Positions 6,084 through 13,967 of a stretch of 14,668 nt of DNA are shown piece by piece; the first letter of the stretch is position 1, and each line of letters starts with the position of its first letter. Position numbers and translations under genes: made by a program. The notes beneath the pieces were generated by a model that did not search any database, was not told where the DNA came from, and worked only from the letters and a program-made list of their open reading frames with translations. Source of the stretch: Clostridiaceae bacterium (lineage in GTDB: Bacteria; Bacillota; Clostridia; Oscillospirales; Acutalibacteraceae); the NCBI GenBank assembly GCA_016297645.1, contig JAEDGF010000045.1:1-14668 (forward strand), written 5' to 3'.

Positions 6084-6683
6084 TCAATCGTCGCAGGCTC
6101 TGAGGAAGGCGGCGATCTCCGAGTACGAGTAGCCCATCGACAAAAGCCTGCGGTACACTCGCGCTTTCTCTTTTTCGTCCGAAATATCTTTTATTCTTAT
6201 TTTTGCGGCGGCGGCTTCAATGCCCGTTTCGTCCGTTTCTTCAAGGAGCGAAACGGCGTTTTCGATAAGCTCGGACGAAATCCCGCGCAGCCGCAGCTCG
6301 TTTTTTATCCGCGCCGGTGCATAGTGCTTCCGCTCGTGCAGCTCGCGCGAGAACTCACGGGCAAAGGCTTCATCGTTTATAAATCCGTATTTTTCGCACT
6401 TTTGAACGGCGGCAAGAGTTTCCTCCTCGCCGTACTTCACCCTGAGCTTTTGCGTAAGCTCTTTTTTTGAATGGGCGCGAAGCCCGAGCATTCGCATTGC
6501 CGACTCATACGCAAAGAAAAAGCCGCTTGCCTTTTTCAATGCGAGCAGCTCGTTTTCGGTTACCTCGTCCCCCTCGTGAAACGGGGACGAGAACCATATA
6601 TCGGACGGAACGGTGAAACGGTATTCACCGTCCGCAAAGATGTTTATTCTTCCGCTTTTTGCGGCGGTAACAGTGACGGTCAT
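6084..6683 (-). CDS. recX: RecX, regulator of RecA
   Basis: A 199-residue RecX protein. RecX binds RecA filaments and modulates recombination and the SOS response. The family is built from repeated three-helix units, which can be seen at about 58-100 (AMRMLGLRAHSKKELTQKL), 100-145 (GFINDEAFAREFSRE...LRLRGIS) and 155-197 (ending in GYSYSEIAAFL). An N-terminal extension of about 50 residues with beta-like character is common in Firmicutes members. The ATG at 6683 comes one base after the recA stop (TGA-T-ATG), with only a weak ribosome binding site inside recA, so its translation is probably coupled to recA and its expression should follow LexA control. The order recA-recX is widespread in bacteria, which supports the call. 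Confidence 0.93.
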   Translation of the reverse strand: MTVTVTAAKSGRINIFADGEYRFTVPSDIWFSSPFHEGDEVTENELLALKKASGFFFAYESAMRMLGLRAHSKKELTQKLRVKYGEEETLAAVQKCEKYGFINDEAFAREFSRELHERKHYAPARIKNELRLRGISSELIENAVSLLEETDETGIEAAAAKIRIKDISDEKEKARVYRRLLSMGYSYSEIAAFLRACDD

Positions 6684-6684
6684 A

Positions 6685-7842
6685 TCAGTCCGCTGCTATA
6701 TCTATTTTGATTTTAGGCATTCTTCCGTTGTTCGGAGCGAGGACTTCATCGTCACCGTCACTGCCGGAGAAAGCAGGCTTCGCTGCCGCTGCCGGTGCAG
6801 CCGAGCTGCCCATAAGCTCCGCAAACTTGTCGGAGGAGCGGATCTGCTGCTCGATCATCGCTGCAAAATCGGGGTTTTCGAGCAGATACTGCTTCACCTT
6901 ATCTCTGCCCTGACCGAGACGCTGCTCACCGTAGGAGAACCATGCGCCGCTCTTGTGGATGATATCGAGCTGTACAGCCATGTCGATGATTTCGCCTTCT
7001 TTTGAAATGCCGTGGCCGTACATTATATCGAACTCAGCCTCTCTGAAAGGCGGAGCGAGCTTGTTTTTGACAATCTTTGCTCTCGTTCTCGAACCGATAA
7101 ACTCGTTTCCGGGGGCTTTAAGCTGCTCGATTCTGCGGACATCTATACGCATTGAGGCGTAGAATTTCAGCGCGATGCCGCCTGTGGTGACCTCGGGGTT
7201 GCCGTACATAACGCCTATTTTCTGACGGAGCTGGTTTATGAAAATGACAATACAGTTCGAACGGGAGATAGCACCTGCGAGCTTGCGCAGCGCCTGCGAC
7301 ATGAGCCTTGCGTGTGCGCCGACATGAGAATCGCCCATTTCGCCTTCGATCTCGGCACGGGGAACGAGCGCCGCGACCGAGTCGATAACAATAACATCGA
7401 GAGCACCGGAACGGGTAAGATATTCGGCAATTTCAAGCGCCTGTTCGCCGTTGTCGGGCTGTGAAACAAGGAGCGAATCAACATCAACGCCGAGCGCCGC
7501 CGCATATTTCGGGTCGAGCGCGTGTTCAGCGTCAATGAACGCAGCCTCGCCGCCCTTTTTCTGAGCTTCGGCAACGACATGGAGCGCAAGCGTTGTTTTA
7601 CCCGAGGACTCGGGACCGTATATTTCTATTATTCTGCCCTTGGGGAGTCCGCCGATACCTGTTGCGGCGTCAAGCCCTATCGAGCCGGTTGAGATAGAAT
7701 CGACATTGAGCGACTGCGTCTGACCGAGGCGCATGACCGAACCTTTACCGTATTGCTTTTCTATTTGCTGAATAGCCGTTTCAAGCGCCGTCTTTTTATC
7801 GGTCTGCTTATCGGCGTTTTTAGACGAAAGCCTTTCTGCCAT
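6685..7842 (-). CDS. recA: RecA recombinase
   Basis: A 385-residue RecA, complete and normal. It binds single-stranded DNA, carries out ATP-dependent strand exchange and triggers LexA self-cleavage. Walker A is GPESSGKT at 76-83. VIVIDSVAALVP is the Walker B region, FINQLRQKIGVMYGNPE covers loop L2, and the core also contains ALKFYASMR. The C-terminal tail is acidic (GDDE) as expected. The frame opens at a TTG at 7860, but ATG 7842 is correct: GAAAGGA (7858-7852) is well spaced before it. A -10 TATAAT promoter and a LexA box sit directly upstream, so it is SOS-regulated. It heads the operon recA-recX-ymdB-lipoprotein-ylmH. Nothing appears truncated. Confidence 0.98.
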   Translation of the reverse strand: MAERLSSKNADKQTDKKTALETAIQQIEKQYGKGSVMRLGQTQSLNVDSISTGSIGLDAATGIGGLPKGRIIEIYGPESSGKTTLALHVVAEAQKKGGEAAFIDAEHALDPKYAAALGVDVDSLLVSQPDNGEQALEIAEYLTRSGALDVIVIDSVAALVPRAEIEGEMGDSHVGAHARLMSQALRKLAGAISRSNCIVIFINQLRQKIGVMYGNPEVTTGGIALKFYASMRIDVRRIEQLKAPGNEFIGSRTRAKIVKNKLAPPFREAEFDIMYGHGISKEGEIIDMAVQLDIIHKSGAWFSYGEQRLGQGRDKVKQYLLENPDFAAMIEQQIRSSDKFAELMGSSAAPAAAAKPAFSGSDGDDEVLAPNNGRMPKIKIDIAAD

Positions 7843-7863
7843 TAAATTCAATCCTTTCAAAAC

Positions 7864-7877
7864 AAAACATTTGTTCG
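7864..7877 (-). promoter_or_regulatory. LexA (DinR) SOS box of recA
   Basis: On the minus strand CGAACAAATGTTTT matches 13 of 14 positions of the Gram-positive SOS box CGAACRNRYGTTYC. It lies just after the expected transcription start and ends five bases before the recA ribosome binding site. LexA bound here would block transcription of recA and the genes behind it. Confidence 0.9.
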
Positions 7878-7890
7878 TTTTTCTGTGACG

Positions 7891-7919
7891 ATTATATCCT
7901 ATTTCGCCCCGAAATGCAA
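7891..7919 (-). promoter_or_regulatory. Proximal recA promoter
   Basis: A perfect TATAAT -10 (7896-7891) is preceded after 17 bases by TTGCAT (7919-7914), a half-matching -35. The expected start near 7884 puts the LexA box at about +8 to +21. Confidence 0.8.
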
Positions 7920-7953
7920 TAGGCGAAACTCATTTTTTTCTTCACATCACCGC

Positions 7954-7996
7954 AGAGGGACATTTTTCGGACTTTGCTTTCTGTTTTTTTCCCTCT
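7954..7996 (-). promoter_or_regulatory. 5' hairpin of the long recA leader
   Basis: AGAGGGA at 7954-7960 and TCCCTCT at 7990-7996 are perfectly complementary across a 29-base, A-rich loop (minus-strand sense). If transcription begins at the promoter 8006-8034, the hairpin would sit almost at the 5' end, where such structures often stabilise mRNA. The role is inferred only from position. Confidence 0.4.
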
Positions 7997-8005
7997 TAAT
8001 AATGT

Positions 8006-8034
8006 ATGATACAACATTTTACGGAGAAAATCAA
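8006..8034 (-). promoter_or_regulatory. Distal promoter upstream of recA
   Basis: TTGATT (8034-8029) and TATCAT (8011-8006) are separated by exactly 17 bases on the minus strand; they match four and five of six sigma-A consensus bases. Transcription would start near 7999, giving a recA leader of about 157 bases that passes through the LexA box. The -35 lies inside the inverted repeat at 8022-8069. Confidence 0.5.
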
Positions 8035-8069
8035 GGGAAAGAGAACGGCACATTTGCCCGATTTCTCCG
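8022..8069. repeat. Inverted repeat just after the helicase gene
   Basis: CGGAGAAAATC (8022-8032) and GATTTCTCCG (8060-8069) pair over ten bases with one bulged A and a 27-base loop that can itself form a small GGCA/TGCC hairpin. It begins four bases beyond the helicase stop codon. It could end or protect the helicase operon mRNA, although no T tract follows on the minus strand. It overlaps the -35 of the distal recA promoter, so a regulatory role is also possible. Confidence 0.5.
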
Positions 8070-8072
8070 TGG

Positions 8073-10301
8073 TCAATCCTTTCTGCGGCGGGAGGTGCCG
8101 AAGGAGGCGAGCTTGCTGCGCAGCAGGTGCGAAAGGCTGAACCGGCATATTTTGCCGTTCACGAACTGCGCCGTTATCACATCGCCGTTTCTTGCCGTGA
8201 CAGTGCCGTCGCCGAACGATTTGTGCGAGATTGCCGAGCCTGTGAAAACGCTGTCGCAGTCGGCATTTCCGCCCGAACGGGCATCGACGGTGAAGCCCTT
8301 TTTCATGTTTCTGACGGCTGCGGAAGCGCTCTTTTTTGTCACCGCCGGGACAAAGACCTCCTTTGCGCCGTCATCCGTTTTCGGGATGCGGTTCGCAACC
8401 GGAATTATCTCGGGCGGAACGCGTCTGCCGAAAAGCTCGTCCGCGAACGAGGAATCGTATTTATCGGAGGAGAAGCTGAAAATATTCAGCTCGTTTTTCG
8501 CACGGGTCGCCGCGACATAAAACAGTCGCCTTTCCTCCTCGTAGGCGGCTATCTCCTCTTTTGTCATGTGCCGCTGCGGGGCATTTGCCGGGAGGACTCC
8601 GTCTGCCGCGTTTATTATAAAGACGCGGTCGAATTCAAGTCCCTTTGCAGAGTGAATGGTTGAAAGAGTGAGCATTCCGCTGCCCTTTGCACCGCTGCCG
8701 ACGGCAGCTTTCAGCTCGTCAAGACGCGCGAGAAGCGTGGTTATATTCTTTTCTCTGCTTGCAAGCGACATGAGTATCTCCGTTTTGAACGGATCCGTTT
8801 TGCGCTCGCCGTCGCCGAGTCCGGTCAGGTGCGCCGCGAGAAAAACGGCGGTGGGGAGCGGCGAGGTCTTTATCCGTTGAAGCGTTGAAATTATCCGTTC
8901 GCACTTCTTTTCTGCCTGAACGGTAAGCCCGCCGTGCGTCAGCAGACGGATGAAAATACTTTCGCCGGTTTCGTACGCCTCGGCGCATATGCGTACGGCT
9001 GCCGTTTTCGGAAGAAAAAGCCCCAGTCGATAGTAAATCTTCATAAAAGAATCGGTGTCCGCGCCGTTTTCCGCCAGCGACAGAATCGAAGTGACATCCG
9101 TAAAAGTCCGGCTCGTGAAAAAAGCGCAGTCCGTGTCGCGGCACGAGAAGTCCGTACCCGAGCGCAGCAAAAGGTCTATAAGCGGCAGTGCGCACTCGTT
9201 ATTGCGGAACAGAACAGCCGTTTGCACGGTGTTTTTTTCGAGAATTTTTGCAAGGTATTTGTACTGCGCCGGGATATCGAAGCATTTTATTTCGTTCAGC
9301 CTGCCCCGTTCGCCGCGGGCGGCTGTCATGTGCTTTTTAATACGCAGCGTATTGCGGTTTATAAAGCTGTCGGCAGGCGACACTATCTCGGACACGCTCC
9401 TGAAATTTTCTTCGCTTTTGAGGATAAACGCCCCGGGGTAGGACTCCTTAAAATCGAGAAGAAACTGCGGTGCTGCGCCGCGAAAGCCGTAAATGCTCTG
9501 ATCCTCGTCGCCTACCATAAAAATGTTGCCGTTATTTTCGGTAAGCAGCTTTATGATACAGTGCTGGATTTCGGAGGTATCCTGCGCTTCGTCTACGCAG
9601 ATGTATTTGTATCTTTCGGTATATGCGCGGCGTATCTCGGGATATTTTTTCAGTATCGTGAGCGCATAGACGAGCTGGTCGTCGTAATCCATAAGTCGGT
9701 TTTCTTTCAGCCACGCCTGATATTTTTCGAATATCTCGGCAAACGGAAGCTCAGCACTGCCGAGTGCGAGCAGCTGTTCCCTGCCGAGCATACTGTTTTT
9801 CACGCGGGTGATAAGACTCCGTACCTCCGACACCGCCGATTCCGTCGGAAAATCGCCGGTGACATCCTTGACAACGGACGCAATGAGTGAAGAAGTCCGG
9901 TTCTCGTTTGCGAGGAGATTGAAGGGCACTCTGCCCGTACGGCGCGAAAAATCGTTTATTATCTTCTGCGCGACTCCGTTTATGGTGCGAAACTCCGGTA
10001 TCTCGCCGTCCGATTCGGCGTATAGCTCGATAAAGCGCCGCTTCATCTCGTTGGCGGCGGCTACCGTGTAGGTCAGAACGAGAATGCTGCCCGGAGATAT
10101 GTTCAGCCGGTTTATCATGTAGCCGAGCCGGGCTGTGAGTACCGTAGTCTTTCCGCTGCCCGGAACGGCAAGCAACAAAACGGCGCCGTCTGTTTTCAAG
10201 ACGGCGTCCTGCTGCTGTTTATTCAGTTTCAGCCTTGAAAGCTTTTCGCGGCGCTCCCCATCGTTCGGGAGAGTCCGAAAGTCTGTCTGTCCGTTTTGCA
10301 T
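8073..10301 (-). CDS. UvrD/PcrA-type superfamily 1A DNA helicase
   Basis: A 742-residue 3'-to-5' DNA helicase. All core motifs are present: Q motif around Q29-Q31, Walker A AVPGSGKT (45-52), VDEAQD (236-241), GDEDQSIYGFRGA (264-276), EENFRS (297-302), STIHSAKGLEFDRVFI (547-562) and FYVAATRAK (594-602). The tail (about 690-728, SHKSFGDGTVTARNGD...) resembles the small tudor-like domain at the end of PcrA, which contacts RNA polymerase. Length fits PcrA/UvrD. I cannot say whether it is the main PcrA or a second paralogue. The ATG at 10301 lacks a clear ribosome binding site but comes seven bases after the stop of the glycosidase gene, so translation is probably coupled; no other start codon precedes the Q motif. 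Its place behind sugar genes is unusual. Expected role: repair and replication-fork clearance. Confidence 0.95.
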   Translation of the reverse strand: MQNGQTDFRTLPNDGERREKLSRLKLNKQQQDAVLKTDGAVLLLAVPGSGKTTVLTARLGYMINRLNISPGSILVLTYTVAAANEMKRRFIELYAESDGEIPEFRTINGVAQKIINDFSRRTGRVPFNLLANENRTSSLIASVVKDVTGDFPTESAVSEVRSLITRVKNSMLGREQLLALGSAELPFAEIFEKYQAWLKENRLMDYDDQLVYALTILKKYPEIRRAYTERYKYICVDEAQDTSEIQHCIIKLLTENNGNIFMVGDEDQSIYGFRGAAPQFLLDFKESYPGAFILKSEENFRSVSEIVSPADSFINRNTLRIKKHMTAARGERGRLNEIKCFDIPAQYKYLAKILEKNTVQTAVLFRNNECALPLIDLLLRSGTDFSCRDTDCAFFTSRTFTDVTSILSLAENGADTDSFMKIYYRLGLFLPKTAAVRICAEAYETGESIFIRLLTHGGLTVQAEKKCERIISTLQRIKTSPLPTAVFLAAHLTGLGDGERKTDPFKTEILMSLASREKNITTLLARLDELKAAVGSGAKGSGMLTLSTIHSAKGLEFDRVFIINAADGVLPANAPQRHMTKEEIAAYEEERRLFYVAATRAKNELNIFSFSSDKYDSSFADELFGRRVPPEIIPVANRIPKTDDGAKEVFVPAVTKKSASAAVRNMKKGFTVDARSGGNADCDSVFTGSAISHKSFGDGTVTARNGDVITAQFVNGKICRFSLSHLLRSKLASFGTSRRRKD

Positions 10302-10308
10302 TCGTGTA

Positions 10309-12078
10309 TCAGAGCGTCATCTGCTCGTTTATCTCACGCATAAAATCAATATCGACTTTTGTTATCTCGCGGTCGAAGGTCAGAAGTCCGTTGGTTTCGT
10401 CCTCTACATCGCTGACCTCGGTATACACGAGAGCCGAAAGCCCTTTTGCATAAATAAGCGGCTTAATGCGGTCGATATACAGATGATGAAGCGCCTTTTG
10501 GAGCTTATCCTTGTCCTTGAAAATTTTATAGCCGAAGGTTTTTTCGGTGTTGAAGCGGTGTCCGTCTATGCTCATCGAGTAGCCGCCGAACTCCGTAAGA
10601 GCAATTACGCGCTTATCCTTTTCGGAATATTTCGGGAAAACAAACGGCGTGAAATAGATGTGAAAGCTGTTTATGTCGCCCACACCCTGATCGTGCCAGC
10701 CGCTTGCGTGGTCTATAATTCTCGTAGGGTCGTTTTCGCGGAAGAACTTTTCGGCTTTGACCGCGTCAAACTGTCCCCAGCCCTCGTTAAAGGGAACCCA
10801 CAGACAGATGGAAACGCTGTTGTAAAGAGTATCAATCATGCGCTTTGCGTCCGTGTAATACTCCTGTCTGCCCTTGGGGTCGGTGCGTGAAAAAATCTTG
10901 TAGTTCTTTTCGCCGTCGTTCAGCACGCCCACTTTTTTGGAGCAGGTGCCGAGTTGGAACGCCGGGAACACGGCAGAGGAAAGCGTGTTTACTTCGTTTC
11001 CGCCGTTTATCATATCCTGCCACACGAGCATTCCGAGGCGGTCGCAGTGGTAATACCATCTGAGCGGCTCGATTTTAATATGCTTGCGGAGCATATTGAA
11101 GCCCATCTCCTTCATGGTTTCGATGTCGTATACCATGGCTTCGTCCGAGGGGGCGGTGTAGAGTCCGTCGCTCCAATAGCCCTGGTCGAGAAGTCCGTTC
11201 TGGAAATATGCTTCGTTGTTGAGCATAAGACGCGGCGTTCCGTAGATGTCCTTTCCCACGGAGAACTTGCGCATTCCGAAGTAGCATTTTACTTCGTCCT
11301 CGCCGCACTTTATGTAAAGGTCGTAGAGCTTCGGGTTTTCGGGAGTCCAAAGGGTGTAATCGCCGAGTGCGATGCTGGCGCTCTTGCCCGTGACGCAGAG
11401 GGTCGTTTTAACCTTGCCGCCGTCCTTGACCGTATAGGTTATTCCGCAGGCACTGCTCGCCGCCGTGACCTCTACACGCAGCACGCCCGTGTCGATATCG
11501 GGAGTGAGCTTTACATTTTCTATATAGTTTTCGGGGACCTCTTCAAGCCACACCGTCTGCCATATGCCGGACTGGGGTGTGTACCAGATGTTTCCGCGCT
11601 TGGAGGTCTGCTTGCCGCTTGCCTGCGAACCCGTTTCGGAGGGGTCGGTGACGGTGAGCGTCAATTCGTTTTCGCCGTCGTTTATCTCCTCGCTGACTTC
11701 AAAGGTAAACGGAAAATAGCCGCCCTCGTGGCTGCCGAGATACTTTCCGTTGAGAGTGACCTCGCACGCGTAGTCCACCGCGCCGAAATGCAGGAGAACA
11801 CGGTCGCCCGTGCGCTTGAATTCAAATTTCTTTCTGTAATACAGAGTGTCGGTCGGAGTGACGGTTCTGTTCACGCCGCTGAGAATCGTTTCGGGACTGA
11901 AAGGAACCGTTATCTCTCCCTGATATCCGCCGAAATCGTCTTTTGTCGGATAAATTGCATAATCCCACGCACCGTTAAGACAGATAAATGAGTTTCTCTC
12001 CATCTGAGGACGGGGATAGTCGTTCAAAGGGCAGTTTTTGTCAAGTGTTTTTCCCCATCTTGTTAAAAGCTGTTCCAT
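10309..12078 (-). CDS. Glycoside hydrolase family 2 protein (beta-galactosidase/beta-glucuronidase type)
   Basis: A 589-residue GH2 enzyme, shorter than LacZ (about 1,000) and near the beta-glucuronidase size. Domains in order: N-terminal jelly-roll sugar-binding domain (about 30-180, with LNGAWDY and NGKYLGSHEGGYFPF), an immunoglobulin-like domain (185-275), and a TIM barrel (285-589). The acid/base is probably E432 in WVPFNEGWGQ and the nucleophile E496 in ALTEFGGYS; WQDM at 353-356 also fits. There is no signal peptide, so it should act in the cytoplasm on an imported glycoside. The ATG at 12078 has AAAGGA eight bases upstream. It lies 84 bases after the HAD gene and seven before the helicase gene. 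The sugar it cleaves cannot be read from sequence by eye. Its neighbours, a dehydrogenase and a phosphatase, suggest a sugar pathway. Confidence 0.9.
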   Translation of the reverse strand: MEQLLTRWGKTLDKNCPLNDYPRPQMERNSFICLNGAWDYAIYPTKDDFGGYQGEITVPFSPETILSGVNRTVTPTDTLYYRKKFEFKRTGDRVLLHFGAVDYACEVTLNGKYLGSHEGGYFPFTFEVSEEINDGENELTLTVTDPSETGSQASGKQTSKRGNIWYTPQSGIWQTVWLEEVPENYIENVKLTPDIDTGVLRVEVTAASSACGITYTVKDGGKVKTTLCVTGKSASIALGDYTLWTPENPKLYDLYIKCGEDEVKCYFGMRKFSVGKDIYGTPRLMLNNEAYFQNGLLDQGYWSDGLYTAPSDEAMVYDIETMKEMGFNMLRKHIKIEPLRWYYHCDRLGMLVWQDMINGGNEVNTLSSAVFPAFQLGTCSKKVGVLNDGEKNYKIFSRTDPKGRQEYYTDAKRMIDTLYNSVSICLWVPFNEGWGQFDAVKAEKFFRENDPTRIIDHASGWHDQGVGDINSFHIYFTPFVFPKYSEKDKRVIALTEFGGYSMSIDGHRFNTEKTFGYKIFKDKDKLQKALHHLYIDRIKPLIYAKGLSALVYTEVSDVEDETNGLLTFDREITKVDIDFMREINEQMTL

Positions 12079-12162
12079 AGTCTTGTTCCTTTCGTGTCTG
12101 CTTATTTATGATAAAATGTACTTACCGTGTTTGTTATGCGTTTTATTCGGCAATTCACTTTT

Positions 12163-12882
12163 TTATTTACACGCATTTTCCGGCAGATCGGGCTGCCCCG
12201 CTTCAATCTTCGCTTTAAGCGCCGTGAGCGCCTGCGGCACCTCGCCGACGGTGGCTATTTCCGCGTCGGCAACGGGAGCTTTCGGATTTTTGTAAACCGT
12301 TTTTATATGAAAAGTATACATTCCGGCTCTTTTCGCGCCGCCTATGTCGTTAAACGGATTGTCGCCGACATAAACACACTCGCCCGGCTTTACTCCGAGC
12401 TTTTCACACATCATCATAAATATCTCGCGATCGGGCTTTTCAACGCCCACGTCGCCGCTCACGATTATCTCATCAAAGATATATCTCATGCCGGTAAGAA
12501 CCAGCTTTTTATATTGCAGCTCGTGCCGTCCGTTTGTAATAAGCGCGACCTTATAACCGTCCTTTTTAAGCCCTTTGAGCATGGGAAGGGTAAAATCGAA
12601 CCGGACAGCCGTTTTCGAAAAGGTGTTGAACACAAACGAACGGTAGTCGTCATATTTCGGAGGAGTGACGAACACTCCGTTCTCTTTGAGATAGGCGAAA
12701 ATGTACTCCCAGCCGTCATAGACATATCGGTCGTCGGCGTATATCCACATATCGGCTATTTCGTCGTCCGTTATGCCCTCGCTGACATGAAAGAACTTAC
12801 GAAACTGCGGCGCTATGGCGCGCAGAGTTGCGTGTCTGTCAAAAAGCGTGTGGTCAAGGTCGAAAATTATCGCCTTTATCAT
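12163..12882 (-). CDS. HAD-superfamily hydrolase (phosphatase-like)
   Basis: A 239-residue haloacid dehalogenase-type hydrolase. Motif I is FDLDHT with nucleophile D8 and acid D10. Motif II is LITNG with T116, motif III has K149 in VEKPDREIF, and motif IV is VGDNPFNDIGGAKRAGM with D174 and D179. A helical cap between motifs I and II (about 15-100) places it in subfamily I, with YjjG and phosphoglycolate phosphatase-like enzymes. The likely reaction is removal of phosphate from a small metabolite; the substrate is unknown. The frame opens at a TTG at 12897, but ATG 12882 is right: GGGGGA (12895-12890) stands seven bases before it. It begins two bases after the dehydrogenase gene, so the two are coupled, and the sugar hydrolase gene follows. 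Confidence 0.92.
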   Translation of the reverse strand: MIKAIIFDLDHTLFDRHATLRAIAPQFRKFFHVSEGITDDEIADMWIYADDRYVYDGWEYIFAYLKENGVFVTPPKYDDYRSFVFNTFSKTAVRFDFTLPMLKGLKKDGYKVALITNGRHELQYKKLVLTGMRYIFDEIIVSGDVGVEKPDREIFMMMCEKLGVKPGECVYVGDNPFNDIGGAKRAGMYTFHIKTVYKNPKAPVADAEIATVGEVPQALTALKAKIEAGQPDLPENACK

Positions 12883-12884
12883 TT

Positions 12885-13967
12885 TTATTTCCCCCAAACG
12901 GTGTCCGAAAAATCAACGGAGGCGGTGTCGCTCAGCGGCAGCTTTACCGGCACGCCCTCGTAGGACGATTTATATACGGCAAGCACCAATTCGAGCGCGC
13001 GCCTGCCCGCGTGCACATCAACATAGGGCGCTCTGCCCTCTTTTACTGCGGCGGCGACATCTCCGAAAAGGCTCGTGTGCCCGTTACCGTAGACATTTGC
13101 CACTTTTTCGTGGAACCCGTCCTTGTTGTCGTCGGGGTCGTCGTCAAACGACCAGTGTTCAATGGCGTTGGCACAGGTTCCGCCGAGCTTAACGCTGCCG
13201 TGCTCGCCTATAAGAGTGAGGTGTTCCTCCATGTCGGTGCCGTTAACATTTACCGTACCTTCAAGCGTTGCGACCGCGCCGTTTTTGAATCTGACTACGG
13301 CAGTGCCTATATCCTCCGCTTCGATATACGGGTGGAAGGCGTTGTTCGTCATTCCGAAAACGCTGTCAATCTCGTCGCCGCACATCCAGCGCAGAAGATC
13401 AAAGCCGTGAATGCACTGATTCATGAGAGTACCGCCGTCAGACGCCCATTTTCCGCGCCAGTTGTCCTGCAAGTAGTACTCTTTTCCGCGGTGCCAGCGT
13501 ACAGTGACCGCACCGTTTGATATCTTACCGAACCTCCCGGCTTCGAGTGCCGCGCGCATCTCCTGAACGGCGGTGTTGAAGCGGTTCTGGTGGCATACCC
13601 CGACGGTCACGCCGGTCTTTTCGGTAAGGCGGATTATCTCATCCGCGTCTTTAAGGCTCATAGCCATCGGTTTTTCTATTATGCAGTTTATGCCGCGCGA
13701 AATAACATCGACGGCTGCCGCTGCGTGAAGTCCGCTCGGGAGGGCAATGCTCACAAGCTCCGGCTTTTCGGCGTCGAGCATCTCCTTCCAGTCGGAATAT
13801 CTGTGGACACGGCTTATTTCGTCCGCGTCAAAAATTCCGGTGTCAAACAGAATATCTATATGTTCGGCATCGCAGTCGCACACCGCGACGGTGTCGAAAC
13901 CGTTATTTTTTGCTGCCGTAAGGTGGTGCGGCGCAATGCGTCCGCAGCCTATAAGAGCATACTTCAT
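12885..13967 (-). CDS. Gfo/Idh/MocA-family NAD(P)-dependent sugar dehydrogenase
   Basis: A 360-residue oxidoreductase. The N-terminal Rossmann fold begins with GCGRIAPHH (7-15), then come the EKP signature (98-100, nicotinamide side) and the C-terminal alpha/beta domain with GGTLMNQCIHGFDLL (178-192), whose H187 is the expected catalytic residue. The stretch YYLQDNWRGKWASDGG is like WlbA/WbpB, which oxidise UDP-GlcNAcA at C3, but I would not assign that substrate without the rest of that pathway. The cofactor should be tightly bound NAD or NADP in the cytoplasm. The ATG at 13967 has GGAGGAG directly upstream at good spacing. A promoter candidate lies at 14001-14029. It is the first gene of the run dehydrogenase, HAD, GH2, helicase. 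Confidence 0.93.
   Translation of the reverse strand: MKYALIGCGRIAPHHLTAAKNNGFDTVAVCDCDAEHIDILFDTGIFDADEISRVHRYSDWKEMLDAEKPELVSIALPSGLHAAAAVDVISRGINCIIEKPMAMSLKDADEIIRLTEKTGVTVGVCHQNRFNTAVQEMRAALEAGRFGKISNGAVTVRWHRGKEYYLQDNWRGKWASDGGTLMNQCIHGFDLLRWMCGDEIDSVFGMTNNAFHPYIEAEDIGTAVVRFKNGAVATLEGTVNVNGTDMEEHLTLIGEHGSVKLGGTCANAIEHWSFDDDPDDNKDGFHEKVANVYGNGHTSLFGDVAAAVKEGRAPYVDVHAGRRALELVLAVYKSSYEGVPVKLPLSDTASVDFSDTVWGK

Noticed and set aside
7898..7969. A 23-codon minus-strand frame in the recA leader (uORF)
   Set aside because: No ribosome binding site stands before its ATG and its stop lies inside the proximal promoter; no support for translation.
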